The notes under the pieces: generated by a model | The model's database searches: none | What the model saw: only the letters and a program-made list of their open reading frames with translations | Told to the model about the DNA's origin: nothing | Assembly: GCF_002845745.1 (NCBI RefSeq) | Contig: NZ_PIUM01000003.1 | Coordinates: forward strand, 1 to 64,000 | Length of the DNA stretch: 64,000 nucleotides | Reading direction: 5' to 3' | From: Telmatospirillum siberiense | GTDB taxonomy: Bacteria; Pseudomonadota; Alphaproteobacteria; Rhodospirillales; Magnetospirillaceae | Translations under genes and position numbers: made by a program | Shown: positions 10,086 to 19,254 of the stretch, piece by piece | Layout: every line of letters begins with the position of its first letter | How positions within the stretch are numbered: position 1 is the first letter of the stretch

Positions 10086-10715
10086 ATGATGATAATCCGA
10101 CGCACCCTCCTCGGAGCGATGATCGCTCTCGCGCTGATGGCCGCCCTTCCCGGTGCCGCCTACGCGCAAAGCCCCACCGACGCCCGCAGCTTCATCGAAG
10201 CGACGGCGCAGAGCGCCATCGCCACCATGGCCGACAAGCAACTGTCGCGGAACGACCGCGACGACCGGTTCCGCGCGCTCTTCGTCTCGGCGTTCGATAT
10301 CCCCGAAATCGGCCGTTTCGTTCTCTCCCGCCACTGGCGTACGGCAACGCCGGAACAGCAGCACGAATTTCTCACCCTGTTCGAGGAAATCACCGTGCTC
10401 ACCTGGGCCAGACGGTTCCAGGATTACGACGACGAACGGCTGGAAACCTTGGAGGCGACCAAAAGCGGCGAGCGTGACTGGATGGTCAGTTCGCGTATCG
10501 TGAAACGGGAAGGCCCCCCCAACCCCGTGCAATGGCGCATCCGCCAGGGGACGGACGGCGCTTTCCGCATCACCGACATCATCGCCGAAGGCGTCAGCAT
10601 GGCCATTACGCTCCGCTCGGACTACGCCTCCACCATGCAGGCCAACGGCGGCAGGATTGATACTCTTCTCGCCACCATGCGAACCAAACTCGATCAGTTG
10701 CGAGCCGCCGGATAA
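10086..10715 (+). CDS. mlaC: MlaC/Ttg2D-family periplasmic phospholipid-binding protein
   Basis: About 209 residues. A signal peptide (MMIIRRTLLGAMIALAL...GAAYAQ) leads into a Tol_Tol_Ttg2 domain: RFRALFVSAFDIPEIGRFVLSRHWRTAT, then VQWRIR and ITDIIAEGVSMAITLRSDYAS near the end. It should shuttle lipids between MlaA and an inner-membrane MlaFED complex. The in-frame ATG at 10053 gives 11 more residues before the signal, so 10086 is preferred. HpnM, a hopanoid-associated relative, is an alternative label given shc nearby, but the genes are not adjacent. Confidence 0.88.
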   Translation: MMIIRRTLLGAMIALALMAALPGAAYAQSPTDARSFIEATAQSAIATMADKQLSRNDRDDRFRALFVSAFDIPEIGRFVLSRHWRTATPEQQHEFLTLFEEITVLTWARRFQDYDDERLETLEATKSGERDWMVSSRIVKREGPPNPVQWRIRQGTDGAFRITDIIAEGVSMAITLRSDYASTMQANGGRIDTLLATMRTKLDQLRAAG

Positions 10716-10735
10716 CGGGCGGACCGCGTCAAGAG

Positions 10736-10755
10736 GGGGGCGGAAACGCCCCCTT
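10736..10755 (+). terminator. Possible terminator hairpin after mlaC
   Basis: GGGGGCG-GAAA-CGCCCCC followed by TT, 20 bp after the mlaC stop. The stem is strong but the T-tract is very short, so termination efficiency is uncertain. Confidence 0.45.
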
Positions 10756-10812
10756 CCCACGAGAGCATTTGTTCCCGGCGAAAAGGCTCCCTGCCCGCCT
10801 GCGGCGCGGACT

Positions 10813-10845
10813 GAATCCACTCCCGGATGGAAGGAGAGTGGATTC
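10813..10845. repeat. 10-bp inverted repeat upstream of pgpA
   Basis: GAATCCACTC (10813-10822) and GAGTGGATTC (10836-10845) are perfect reverse complements with a 13-nt spacer, 33 bp before the pgpA ATG. It could be an operator or leader hairpin. Confidence 0.4.
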
Positions 10846-10878
10846 CGTCCGGACGAGAATTAGGGTAGGCTCTGGTCC

Positions 10879-11364
10879 ATGAAAACATCAGTCTCCCTCC
10901 CCCTCGGCGACCCCGCGGCGCTCCTTTCGACTTGGTTCGGCGCAGGACTTCTACCCAAGGCGCCGGGAACATGGGGATCTCTGGCCGCCCTGCCCTTCGC
11001 CTGGATCATCAGCCTGAATGGCGGCTGGCCGGTGTTGTCCATCGCCATTTTGCTGGTCTTCCTGCTCGGCTGGTGGGCTGCGGATCGTACCGCGCGCGTC
11101 ATCGGTATCGCCGATCCGGGATGCATCGTCATCGACGAGGTTGCCGGGCAATGGCTTACCCTCGTGGCGGCCCCCCCGGATCTGCTGCACTACGCGATCG
11201 GCTTCGCGCTGTTTCGTCTTTTCGATATCACCAAACCCTGGCCGGCCAATTGGGCGGACCGCCGAATCAAAGGAGGCCTCGGCATCATGCTGGATGACGT
11301 TTTTGCCGGGCTTTACGGTCTTATCGCCATGCAACTTTTGGCTCTGGTGTGGAGGCATGGATGA
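10879..11364 (+). CDS. pgpA: Phosphatidylglycerophosphatase A
   Basis: 161 residues, the usual PgpA length. The family pattern is clear: GAGLLPKAPGTWGSLAALP near residue 25, CIVIDEVAGQWLTL near 85 and GGLGIMLDDVFAGLYG near 140, with several hydrophobic segments. The enzyme dephosphorylates phosphatidylglycerol phosphate at the inner membrane to make phosphatidylglycerol. Its stop codon overlaps the start of the next gene. Confidence 0.93.
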   Translation: MKTSVSLPLGDPAALLSTWFGAGLLPKAPGTWGSLAALPFAWIISLNGGWPVLSIAILLVFLLGWWAADRTARVIGIADPGCIVIDEVAGQWLTLVAAPPDLLHYAIGFALFRLFDITKPWPANWADRRIKGGLGIMLDDVFAGLYGLIAMQLLALVWRHG

Positions 11365-11858
11365 ACGGATTGCCACAGGATCTGATCGACAAGGCCAATC
11401 GCGTTCTGGCCGCCTGCGAAGCCGCCGACACCCCCCTGGCGCTGGCGGAGTCCTGTACCGGCGGGCTGGTCGGAGCCTCGCTGACCGCCATCTCGGGCAG
11501 TTCGGCCTGGATCGACCGGGGGTTCATCACCTATTCCAATCAGGCCAAGATCGACATGCTGGGTGTGGCGGAAACACTGATCGAACGGTTCGGCGTCGTC
11601 AGCGAGGAGGTCGCCCGCGCCATGGCAGAAGGGGCACTGGCCCACTCGCGCGCGAAGGCCGCCGCCGGGATCACCGGAATCGCCGGCCCCACGGGCGGAA
11701 CAGCGGACAAGCCGGTCGGACTGGTCCATATCGCCGCGGCACGCCTGGGCCGGGAGACGTTGCATCGGCGCCTGCTTCTGGCGGGAGATCGCGATCAGGT
11801 TCGGCATGACGCGGCGATGGCCGCCCTCGATCTGCTGATCAGACGGATCGAGACCTGA
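11361..11858 (+). CDS. pncC: CinA C-terminal-domain protein (NMN amidohydrolase, PncC-like)
   Basis: 165 residues forming a stand-alone CinA C-terminal domain: LALAESCTGGLVGASLTAISGSSAW, FITYSNQAK and GITGIAGPTGGT. In related proteins this domain deamidates nicotinamide mononucleotide for NAD recycling. The ATG at 11361 overlaps the pgpA stop (ATGA), and GGAGG lies 5 nt upstream; an in-frame GTG at 11349 is less likely. The pgpA-cinA pair is common in alphaproteobacteria. Confidence 0.92.
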   Translation: MNGLPQDLIDKANRVLAACEAADTPLALAESCTGGLVGASLTAISGSSAWIDRGFITYSNQAKIDMLGVAETLIERFGVVSEEVARAMAEGALAHSRAKAAAGITGIAGPTGGTADKPVGLVHIAAARLGRETLHRRLLLAGDRDQVRHDAAMAALDLLIRRIET

Positions 11859-11892
11859 GGGAACAGGCCCGTTCGAGGAATGATCAATCCGA

Positions 11893-12177
11893 CTATTTCG
11901 CGTATTTATTGCACCATCCAGAGGGAGCGATCACCCCTTCGATGATGGCGCACGAGGCTGGCGCCTGGAAATATTTGCAATTGCTGCAAAGCGACTCTCC
12001 TTGCGCCTTATCACGATAGATAACTTGCGCCTGGGTCAGTTTGCGGTCGGCCGCGACGGCGCCACGGCTTTCAATGGCCGCTCCGGCAATGCCTCCACAG
12101 ACGGCAAGGATGACGCCGCGCAGGAATGACCGGCGGCACACCGCCGCCCCTCGGCTGGTCAGAAACATTTCCCTCAT
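11893..12177 (-). CDS. High-potential iron-sulfur protein (HiPIP), Tat-exported
   Basis: 94 residues. A twin-arginine signal (RRSFLRGVILAV) is followed by a mature domain with four cysteines spaced C-x2-C-x8-C-x12-C (CSNCKYFQ...CAIIEG...WCNKY), the HiPIP 4Fe-4S pattern. HiPIPs carry electrons in the periplasm at high potential. The ATG at 12177 has GGAGGGG just upstream; in-frame starts further out would put the signal far from the N-terminus. It is convergent with pncC and follows coq10. PioC-like electron carriers belong to this family, but linkage to the distant MtrAB genes is only a possibility. Confidence 0.88.
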   Translation of the reverse strand: MREMFLTSRGAAVCRRSFLRGVILAVCGGIAGAAIESRGAVAADRKLTQAQVIYRDKAQGESLCSNCKYFQAPASCAIIEGVIAPSGWCNKYAK

Positions 12178-12246
12178 AGTCCCCTCCATGACAAATCTGG
12201 CGAAACAACTCGTCAGCGGAACGGTTGAGTCAACCACATCCGTCCG

Positions 12247-12717
12247 TCAAGCGCGAGGCGTTCCCGGCTGACCGACGAAATGATCATGGGGACCGTATAG
12301 CTGGGCGGCGCGGCGTTCGAAGGAGGCCACCATCAAACGCACAGCCTCGTTGAACAGGGCGCCGATCAGACCACCCAAAACCTTCGAGCGGAATTCGAAA
12401 TCGACATAAAAATCGATGATGGTCCCACCGTCGGGAGCCCGCTCGAAGATCCAATGATTCTGGAGATGTTTGAACGGCCCCTCGGTATAGACGACGTCAA
12501 GACGTCCCGCCCCCAGCGTCACTTTCGAGGTGAAACGCTCCCTGATCATCTTGAAGCCGATCACCAGATCGGCAATCAGGACATTACCCGAGCGCTGGCG
12601 GATGCGCGCGGCGACACACCAGGGCAGGAATTCGGGATAGCGCTCGATGTCGGCGACCAGATCGTAGAGTTGATCCGGCTGGTAGGGAAGATGGCGCTTT
12701 TCCGAATGCGACGGCAT
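12247..12717 (-). CDS. COQ10/RatA-type START-domain protein
   Basis: 156 residues. It starts MPSHSEKRHLPYQPDQLYDLVADIERYPEFLPWC, the signature of the COQ10/polyketide-cyclase START family, and continues with FTSKVTLGAGRLDVVYTEGPF. COQ10 proteins bind ubiquinone and support its function in respiration; the related RatA name refers to a proposed toxin role in E. coli. The start lies one base beyond the lipA stop, so the genes are co-transcribed. The lipA-coq10 neighbourhood is typical of alphaproteobacteria. Confidence 0.9.
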   Translation of the reverse strand: MPSHSEKRHLPYQPDQLYDLVADIERYPEFLPWCVAARIRQRSGNVLIADLVIGFKMIRERFTSKVTLGAGRLDVVYTEGPFKHLQNHWIFERAPDGGTIIDFYVDFEFRSKVLGGLIGALFNEAVRLMVASFERRAAQLYGPHDHFVGQPGTPRA

Positions 12718-12718
12718 G

Positions 12719-13660
12719 TCAGCCCAAGCCGCGTTGACGGGCCCGGGCGCTCTTCAGTTCCAGAAAATCCTGATCGGCGTGATGTGACGACCGGGTCAGG
12801 GGGGAAGCGGAAACCAGAAGGAAACCCTTGGCGCGGGCCATGGCCTTGTAGTCGTCGAATTCGGCCGGCGTCACGAAACGCGCCACGGCGGCATGCTTCG
12901 GCGTCGGCTGCAGATATTGTCCGATGGTCAGAAAATCGACATCGGCGGACCGCAAATCGTCCATCACCTGCAGAACCTCGTGCCGTTCCTCTCCCAGCCC
13001 GACCATGATGCCCGACTTGGTGAAGATCTCCGGCTCGACCTCCTTGACCTTCTGGAGAAGACGCAAGGATTCGAAATAACGGGCCCCCGGACGGATCGTG
13101 GGATAAAGCCGCGGCACCGTCTCCAGATTGTGGTTGAAGACGTCCGGCTTCGCCTTGGCCACGGCCTCCACGGACCCTGCCTTGTCACGAAAATCGGGAG
13201 TCAGGATCTCCACCGTGGTCCCCGGCGAAACGGCGCGCACCCGCTCGATGCTGGCAATGAATTGAAAGGCGCCGCCATCGGCCAGGTCATCGCGGTCGAC
13301 CGAGGTGATGACCACATGCTTGAGCCCCATGGCCTTGACCGATTGGGCCAGATTCTCAGGCTCCAGCGGATCGACCGCCCCGGGCTTGCCGGTCTTCACG
13401 TTGCAGAAGGCACAGGCCCGGGTACAGGTGTCGCCCAGGATCATGAAGGTCGCATGCCGGTGCTTCCAGCATTCGCCGATGTTCGGACAAGCCGCCTCTT
13501 CACAAACCGTATGCAGATTCTTCTCGCGCATCAGCTTACGGACATCGGCGGCTTCCGCCGATGTTGGCGCCTTGACCCGAATCCACTCCGGCTTGCGGGG
13601 TGACGGATTGTCGGGCCGATGGATCTTTTCCGGATGTCGGACGGGGCTGCTTTCGTTCAT
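12719..13660 (-). CDS. lipA: Lipoyl synthase
   Basis: 313 residues from ATG 13660 (333 if ATG 13720 is used). Both iron-sulfur motifs are present: N-terminal [12 protein letters not shown] (auxiliary cluster) and radical-SAM CTRACAFC. The C-terminal [10 protein letters not shown] matches the conserved RSSYHA-type region. It inserts two sulfur atoms into octanoyl groups on lipoyl domains, activating the PDH complex encoded just upstream. The start choice is uncertain because neither ATG has a clear ribosome site. Confidence 0.95.
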   Translation of the reverse strand: MNESSPVRHPEKIHRPDNPSPRKPEWIRVKAPTSAEAADVRKLMREKNLHTVCEEAACPNIGECWKHRHATFMILGDTCTRACAFCNVKTGKPGAVDPLEPENLAQSVKAMGLKHVVITSVDRDDLADGGAFQFIASIERVRAVSPGTTVEILTPDFRDKAGSVEAVAKAKPDVFNHNLETVPRLYPTIRPGARYFESLRLLQKVKEVEPEIFTKSGIMVGLGEERHEVLQVMDDLRSADVDFLTIGQYLQPTPKHAAVARFVTPAEFDDYKAMARAKGFLLVSASPLTRSSHHADQDFLELKSARARQRGLG

Positions 13661-13735
13661 GGCCTGGATATTGGAGAGGCTGGCGGAGAGGTCAAGCAAT
13701 TCCTCTTCCACCGGCCTCATCCACCTTCAATGGGG

Positions 13736-15136
13736 TTAGAAATGGATGGCGCGCCCATAGGCGTCGAGCACCGATTCATGCATCATTTCCGATAGCGTCG
13801 GATGCGGGAACACCGCATGCATGAGATCGGCCTCGGTCGTCTCCAGAGACTTGGCCACCATATAGCCCTGGATCAACTCGGTGACCTCCGCGCCGATCAT
13901 GTGAGCCCCCAGCAGTTCGCCGGTCTTGGCGTCGAACACCGTCTTGACCAGTCCCTCGGCTTCGCCCAGGGCGATCGCCTTGCCATTGCCGATGAATGGG
14001 AAGCGACCGACCTTCACCTCATAGCCCAGTTCCTTGGCCTTGGCTTCGGTGAGCCCGACGCTTGCCACCTGCGGATGACAGTAGGTGCAGCCGGGAATGT
14101 TGCGGGTGTTCAGCGGATGGACGTCCTTCAAACCGGCGATCTTCTCGACGCAGATCACCGCCTCGTGGCTGGCCTTGTGGGCTAGCCACGGTGGACCGGC
14201 CAGATCGCCGATGGCGTAGACGCCCGGCTCGCCGGTTTCCGCCCATTCGTTGATCACCGCATGGGTCTTCTCGACCACCACCTTGGTGTTCTCCAGCCCC
14301 AGGTTCTCCACATTGCCGACGATGCCGACGGCGAGGATCACCCGGTCGACGGTGATGGTCTCGGTCTTGCCCCCCGCCTCGACGGTGACGCTTACCTCGT
14401 TGGCCAACTTGTCGAGCTTCTTCACCGTCGCCTTGGTGAGGATCTTCATTCCCTGCTTCTCGAACGCCTTCTGGGCGAAGGCCGAGATCTCGGCGTCCTC
14501 GACCGGCAGCACGCGATCCATCACCTCGACCACGGTAACCTCCGCGCCCAACGCGTTATAGAAGCTCGCAAACTCGATGCCGATGGCGCCCGAGCCGACC
14601 ACCAGGAGGCGCTTCGGCATGACGTCGGGCACCATCGCCTCGCGATAGGTCCAGACCAGCTTGCCGTCGGGCTCCAGGCCCGGCAGGGCACGGGCGCGGG
14701 CGCCGGTGGCCAGGATGATGTGCTTGGCGGAAAGCTGGGCCACCGCCTTGCCATCCTTGGAAACCGAAACCTTGCCCCGGCCTTCCAGTTTGCCCTGACC
14801 GTCGAACACCGTAACCTTGTTCTTCTTCATCAGGTGCTTGACGCCCGACTGAAGCTGGTTGGCGACGCCGCGCGAACGGGCCACCACCTTTGACAGGTCG
14901 AAGCCGATGCCCTGCGCCGACAGGCCGTAGGATTCGGCATGCTTCATATTGCGGAACACCTCGGCCGAGCGCAGCAGGGCCTTGGTCGGGATACAGCCCC
15001 AATTGAGGCAGATGCCGCCCATATGTTCGCGTTCGACCACCGCGGTCTTGAACCCGAGCTGCGCCGAGCGGATCGCCGCCACATAGCCGCCGGGACCGCC
15101 GCCGATGATGACGACGTCGAAGGAAGTATCGGACAT
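13736..15136 (-). CDS. lpdA: Dihydrolipoyl dehydrogenase (E3 of pyruvate dehydrogenase)
   Basis: 466 residues. FAD-binding GGGPGGYVAA at the N-terminus, redox-active disulfide in GGICLNWGCIPTKAL, NAD-binding VVGSGAIGIEFASFY, and the C-terminal interface motif HPTLSEMMHE containing the catalytic His. It reoxidises dihydrolipoamide with NAD. AGGAGCC precedes the ATG. It is the last structural subunit gene in the pdhABC-lpd run, with lipA 75 bp further on. Confidence 0.96.
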   Translation of the reverse strand: MSDTSFDVVIIGGGPGGYVAAIRSAQLGFKTAVVEREHMGGICLNWGCIPTKALLRSAEVFRNMKHAESYGLSAQGIGFDLSKVVARSRGVANQLQSGVKHLMKKNKVTVFDGQGKLEGRGKVSVSKDGKAVAQLSAKHIILATGARARALPGLEPDGKLVWTYREAMVPDVMPKRLLVVGSGAIGIEFASFYNALGAEVTVVEVMDRVLPVEDAEISAFAQKAFEKQGMKILTKATVKKLDKLANEVSVTVEAGGKTETITVDRVILAVGIVGNVENLGLENTKVVVEKTHAVINEWAETGEPGVYAIGDLAGPPWLAHKASHEAVICVEKIAGLKDVHPLNTRNIPGCTYCHPQVASVGLTEAKAKELGYEVKVGRFPFIGNGKAIALGEAEGLVKTVFDAKTGELLGAHMIGAEVTELIQGYMVAKSLETTEADLMHAVFPHPTLSEMMHESVLDAYGRAIHF

Positions 15137-15155
15137 GGATATGGCTCCTTAAACT

Positions 15156-16439
15156 CTACAGCAGCATGGTCAGCGGTTCTTCGATCAGCTTCTTGAAAGC
15201 CGCGAGGAACTCGGCGCCGACGGCGCCGTCGACCACCCGGTGATCGACCGACAGGGTGCAGCTCATCACCGTGGCGATGGCCAGCGCGCCGTCCTTGACC
15301 ACGGGACGCTGCTCGCCCGCGCCCACGGCCAGAATGCACCCTTGCGGCGGATTGATGATGGCGGCGAAATCCTTGACGCCGAACATGCCGAGATTGGAGA
15401 TGGTGAAGCCGCCGCCCTGGAATTCCTCGGGCTTGAGCTTGCCGTCACGCGCCTTGACGGCCAGGACCTTCATCTCGTTGGAAATGCCGGCCAGTCCCTT
15501 CTGGTCGGCATGCTTGATGATCGGCGTGATCAGCCCGTTGGGCGTCGCCACCGCCACCGATATGTCGACATCGCTGTACAAGCGGATCGCCGTCTCGGTG
15601 AAGGAGGCGTTGGCGGCCGGCACCTTGCGCAAGGCAAGCGCCACCGCCCGGATGACGAAGTCGTTCACCGAAAGCTTGTAGTCGTCGGAACGACCGTTCA
15701 GTTCGGCGCGCAGGGCGAGAAGCTTGTCCACCTGACAGTCGACTGTCAGGTAGAAATGCGGCACCGTCTGCTTGGCCTCGGTCAGACGCTTGGCGATGAC
15801 CTTGCGCATCGAGGACAGCGGCACTTCGGTATAGGCCGGGCCGAACTCGGGAACCGGCGCCGGGGCCGGGGCCGGGGCGGCCGGCTTCGGAGCGCTCGCC
15901 GCCGCAGGAGCCGCGGCCCGTGCGGGACCACCGGCGATCGCCTTGTCGACGTCGGCCCGGATGATCCGGCCATGGGGGCCGGAACCGGCGACGGCCTTGA
16001 GGTCGAGACCAGCATCCTTGGCGATGCGCTTGGCCAGGGGCGTGGCGAAAATCCGCTGCCCGGCCGCCGCCACGGCCGGAACGGCGACGGGAGCGGACGC
16101 GGCGGCGGCGACCGGAGTCGCCGCAGCAGGTGCGGCCGGTACCGGCGATGCCGCCGGCGACTTGACCGTGAAGGAGGCGAGCGCCGAGGCATCCTCGCCC
16201 TCCTCCAGCAGAAGAGCGATCGGTTCGTTGACCTTCACCCCCTGGGTTCCGGCCGCGATCAGAATCTTGCCCAGGGTCCCCTCGTCGACGGCCTCGAACT
16301 CCATGGTCGCCTTGTCGGTTTCGATCTCGGCCAGGACATCGCCCGACTTGACCGTGTCCCCCTCTTTTTTCAGCCAGCGCGCGAGGTTGCCCTCGCTCAT
16401 GGTCGGCGAAAGAGCGGGCATCAAAATCTGGATTGGCAT
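15156..16439 (-). CDS. pdhC: Pyruvate dehydrogenase E2, dihydrolipoamide acetyltransferase
   Basis: 427 residues. One N-terminal lipoyl domain (lipoyl lysine at about K43 in EIETDKATM), an Ala/Pro-rich linker, a peripheral-subunit-binding domain (FATPLAKRIAKDAGLDLKAV), a second linker, and the catalytic domain ending with SCTLSVDHRVVDGAVGAEFL. ATG 16439 is chosen because the protein then begins [12 protein letters not shown] like E1-beta; the frame is open further upstream. It transfers the acetyl group to CoA. Its lipoyl domain is nearly identical to that of the next gene. Confidence 0.96.
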   Translation of the reverse strand: MPIQILMPALSPTMSEGNLARWLKKEGDTVKSGDVLAEIETDKATMEFEAVDEGTLGKILIAAGTQGVKVNEPIALLLEEGEDASALASFTVKSPAASPVPAAPAAATPVAAAASAPVAVPAVAAAGQRIFATPLAKRIAKDAGLDLKAVAGSGPHGRIIRADVDKAIAGGPARAAAPAAASAPKPAAPAPAPAPVPEFGPAYTEVPLSSMRKVIAKRLTEAKQTVPHFYLTVDCQVDKLLALRAELNGRSDDYKLSVNDFVIRAVALALRKVPAANASFTETAIRLYSDVDISVAVATPNGLITPIIKHADQKGLAGISNEMKVLAVKARDGKLKPEEFQGGGFTISNLGMFGVKDFAAIINPPQGCILAVGAGEQRPVVKDGALAIATVMSCTLSVDHRVVDGAVGAEFLAAFKKLIEEPLTMLL

Positions 16440-16452
16440 GGCTCTTGGCTCC

Positions 16453-17820
16453 TTAAACGTAACTGACGGCTTTGACCGCGGCGACGATGTCGTCGATTTG
16501 CGGCAGGGCCAGCCGTTCCAGATTGGCGGCATAAGGCATCGGCACGTCCTTGCCGGTCACCCGGGTGACCGGAGCATCCAGCCAATCGAAGCAATTTTCC
16601 TGCACGAGGGCCGAAATCTCGGCGCCGATGCCGGCGAAAGGCCAGCCCTCCTCGACGGTGACGATGCGATTGGTCTTCTGCACCGAACGGACGATGGTCT
16701 CCACGTCGAGCGGACGGATGCTGCGCAGATTGATCACTTCGACGTCGATCCCCTCCTTGGCCAGAATCTCGGCGGCGTCGAGGGCGGACTGCACCATTTT
16801 CGAGAAGGCGACGACGGTGACGCCGCTGCCGGTCCGCTCGATCTTGGCCCGACCGATCGGCACGACGAAATCCGGATCGTCCGGCACGTCGAAGGTCTGG
16901 CCGTAAAGCAGTTCATTCTCCAGGACGATGACCGGATTGGGATCGCGGATCGCCGCCTTCAGCAGCCCCTTGGCGTCGGCCGCCGAGAAAGGCGCCACCA
17001 CCTTCAGACCGGGCACATGGGCGTACCAGGAGGCATAGCATTGCGAATGCTGGGCGCCGACGCGGGACGCCGCGCCGTTGGGGCCACGGAAGACGATCGA
17101 GGACGACACCTGACCGCCGCCCATGTAAAGGGTCTTCGCCGAGGAATTGATGATGTGGTCGATGGCCTGCATGGCGAAGTTGAACGTCATGAACTCGACG
17201 ATCGGCTTCAGGCCCGCGTAGGCCGCGCCGGCCGCCAGGCCGGTGAAGCCCATTTCGGTGATCGGCGTATCGATAACCCGTTTCGGACCGAACTCGTCGA
17301 GCAGACCCTGGCTGATCTTGTAGGCGCCCTGATACTGGGCGACCTCCTCGCCGATCAGGAAGACCTTGGAATCGGCCCGCATTTCCTCGGCCATGGCGTC
17401 ACGCAAGGCTTCGCGCACGGTCTGACGCACGGTCTTGTCATAGGTCTTTTCCGCCGGCAGATCGGCGCTCACCGGGCTTGCGGCAACCCTCGGCGCCGGG
17501 GCGGCCACCGGGGTCGGCGCGACGGCCGGAGCCGGACCGGCGGCGGGAACGGCATCGGTCAGGGCCGACTTATCCTCGCCTTCCTCGAGCAGCAGGGCGA
17601 TCGGCGTGTTCACCGCGACACCCTCGGTTCCCTCGGCGATGAGGATCTTGCCCAGCGTGCCCTCGTCGACGGCCTCGAACTCCATGGTCGCCTTGTCGGT
17701 TTCGATTTCGGCCAGGACGTCGCCCGATTTAACGGCATCGCCCTCTTTCTTGATCCAACGGGCCAACTTGCCCTCGGTCATGGTCGGGGAAAGAGCCGGC
17801 ATGAGAATTTGAATTGGCAT
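16453..17820 (-). CDS. pdhB: Pyruvate dehydrogenase E1 beta subunit with N-terminal lipoyl domain
   Basis: 455 residues. Residues 1-80 are a lipoyl domain ([10 protein letters not shown]43), followed by an Ala/Pro linker and a normal E1-beta transketolase-like domain from about residue 130 ([41 protein letters not shown] in spirit). The lipoyl fusion on E1-beta is a known alphaproteobacterial arrangement. It pairs with the E1-alpha gene upstream (13 bp gap) to decarboxylate pyruvate using thiamine diphosphate. Confidence 0.96.
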   Translation of the reverse strand: MPIQILMPALSPTMTEGKLARWIKKEGDAVKSGDVLAEIETDKATMEFEAVDEGTLGKILIAEGTEGVAVNTPIALLLEEGEDKSALTDAVPAAGPAPAVAPTPVAAPAPRVAASPVSADLPAEKTYDKTVRQTVREALRDAMAEEMRADSKVFLIGEEVAQYQGAYKISQGLLDEFGPKRVIDTPITEMGFTGLAAGAAYAGLKPIVEFMTFNFAMQAIDHIINSSAKTLYMGGGQVSSSIVFRGPNGAASRVGAQHSQCYASWYAHVPGLKVVAPFSAADAKGLLKAAIRDPNPVIVLENELLYGQTFDVPDDPDFVVPIGRAKIERTGSGVTVVAFSKMVQSALDAAEILAKEGIDVEVINLRSIRPLDVETIVRSVQKTNRIVTVEEGWPFAGIGAEISALVQENCFDWLDAPVTRVTGKDVPMPYAANLERLALPQIDDIVAAVKAVSYV

Positions 17821-17833
17821 GGCGCGTTCCCCT

Positions 17834-18841
17834 TCAGGCTTCGATCAGGATATCGGTGTACAGTTCGGACGGATCGGGCTCCGGACTGTTCTGGGCGAAC
17901 TCGGCGGCTTCGCTGACCACCGCCTTGACGTCGCGGTCGATCTCCTTGAGCTGGTCCTCGGTGACGGCACCGCCATCGAGCAGTTTCTTGCGCAACTGAT
18001 CGATGGGATCGTGCTGTTCGCGCATCTTCGCCACTTCCTCCTTGGTCCGGTATTTCGCCGGATCGGACATGGAATGGCCTCGATAACGATAGGTCTTCAT
18101 CTCCAGGATGTAGGGGCCATCGCCGGACCGCGCATGGGCCACGGCCTCCAGGGCGGCCGCCTTCACCGCCAGCACATCCATGCCGTCGATCTGTTTGCCG
18201 GGAATGTCATAGGCCGCGCCGCGGCGATAGAGATCGGCACCGGCGGCGGACCGCTCGGTCGAGGTCCCCATGGCATATTTGTTGTTCTCGATGACGTAGA
18301 TGACCGGCAACTTCCACAGGGAAGCCATATTGAAGGATTCGTAAACCTGGCCCTGATTGACCGCGCCGTCGCCCAGGTAACAAAGACAGACGCCGCCGTC
18401 CTCGGAATATTTGTGGGCGAAGGCGAGACCGGTTCCCAGTGGAACCTGGGCGCCGACGATACCATGGCCGCCATAGAATTTCTTCTCGTGGCTGAACATG
18501 TGCATCGAGCCGCCCTTGCCCTTGGAATAACCGCCGGATCGGCCGGTCAGTTCGGCCATGACCCCCTTGGGGTCCATGCCGCAGGCCAACATATGTCCGT
18601 GATCGCGATAACTGGTGATCACCGAATCGCGAAGATTGCTGATCGCCGACTGCATCCCCACGACCACGGCTTCCTGGCCGATGTAGAGGTGACAGAAACC
18701 ATTGATCAAGCCCATGCCATAGAGCTGTCCCGCTTTCTCCTCGAAACGCCGGATCAGCAGCATGTCTTTATAAAAGGCGATGAGATCTTCGGTCTTGGCC
18801 GAGGAATCTCCCGGCTTTGCTTTGCGCCTGGTCAAGGCCAT
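17834..18841 (-). CDS. pdhA: Pyruvate dehydrogenase E1 alpha subunit
   Basis: 335 residues. The thiamine-diphosphate motif [15 protein letters not shown]...VIENN spans about residues 160-190, and the conserved phosphorylation-loop-like region [15 protein letters not shown] is present. GGGAGGG lies upstream of the ATG. It is the first gene of pdhA-pdhB-pdhC-lpd-lipA-coq10, behind a promoter region that holds a 27-bp palindrome. ftsB, often immediately upstream in relatives, is here about 4.6 kb away. Confidence 0.96.
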   Translation of the reverse strand: MALTRRKAKPGDSSAKTEDLIAFYKDMLLIRRFEEKAGQLYGMGLINGFCHLYIGQEAVVVGMQSAISNLRDSVITSYRDHGHMLACGMDPKGVMAELTGRSGGYSKGKGGSMHMFSHEKKFYGGHGIVGAQVPLGTGLAFAHKYSEDGGVCLCYLGDGAVNQGQVYESFNMASLWKLPVIYVIENNKYAMGTSTERSAAGADLYRRGAAYDIPGKQIDGMDVLAVKAAALEAVAHARSGDGPYILEMKTYRYRGHSMSDPAKYRTKEEVAKMREQHDPIDQLRKKLLDGGAVTEDQLKEIDRDVKAVVSEAAEFAQNSPEPDPSELYTDILIEA

Positions 18842-18923
18842 CTTCTACCCTCCCGGTAGGTCAATCGGTGCCCAACAGGTAGCGACTTCACAAGCCGAAC
18901 GCAAGCGCGACTCGTGACAAAAA

Positions 18924-18950
18924 TTGTTGTTTTGCAATGCACAACGACAA
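18924..18950. promoter_or_regulatory. 27-bp palindrome in the pdhA promoter region
   Basis: Half-site TTGTtGTTtTGCA (18924-18936) mirrors TGCAcAACgACAA (18938-18950) around A18937, with only two mismatched pairs apart from the centre. It lies 83 bp upstream of the pdhA ATG, so it is well placed for a dimeric regulator of the PDH operon. The protein is not identified. Confidence 0.55.
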
Positions 18951-19254
18951 ATTAACTCGATTATGGTTAACTTGCCAAATGATTGATTTGTCTTTTATGT
19001 TAAACACACCAATGGCGCTAAGTCTTTCTGAATCCCCAGCAATCGGAACCGCCGCCCGTGAAGGGATCGGGCCGGTAAAGCGGCTTGCCGGGATTATTGA
19101 TCAAGAGGAAACTCTTGATCCGGTGAAGGCTAACCGTTGCCGACCGATCAAAGATGACTACGATGGAGAACATGCGTTGGCGCATGCGCGCGACGCTTCT
19201 TAAAAAAAACCCGGGCCTTCCCGCCCGGTTCATCGCAGCCTTCAATGAGGATCC
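18951..19254. other. Leader region of the first Ldh gene with serial hairpins
   Basis: No credible gene. Hairpins on the plus strand: 19072-19091 (CCGG ends), 19099-19120 (perfect 9-bp GATCAAGAG stem capped by GAAA, a GNRA tetraloop) and 19171-19186 (CATGCG-TTGG-CGCATG). The GAGGATCC ribosome site precedes ATG 19255. The 88-codon open frame here lacks any recognisable protein signature. Confidence 0.4.
19202..19228 (-). terminator. Minus-strand intrinsic terminator with no obvious gene
   Basis: Read on the minus strand: CCGGGC-GGGAAG-GCCCGG then G and eight T residues (A-run 19202-19209 on plus). This is a textbook rho-independent terminator. No minus-strand gene ends here: the nearest to the right is the methyltransferase ending at 21856. 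It may end antisense transcripts from the Ldh genes. Confidence 0.65.

Noticed and set aside
18937-19203. 88-codon open frame upstream of the Ldh gene
   Set aside because: No ribosome site, no recognisable domain, and it runs through hairpins and into the A-run of the terminator.
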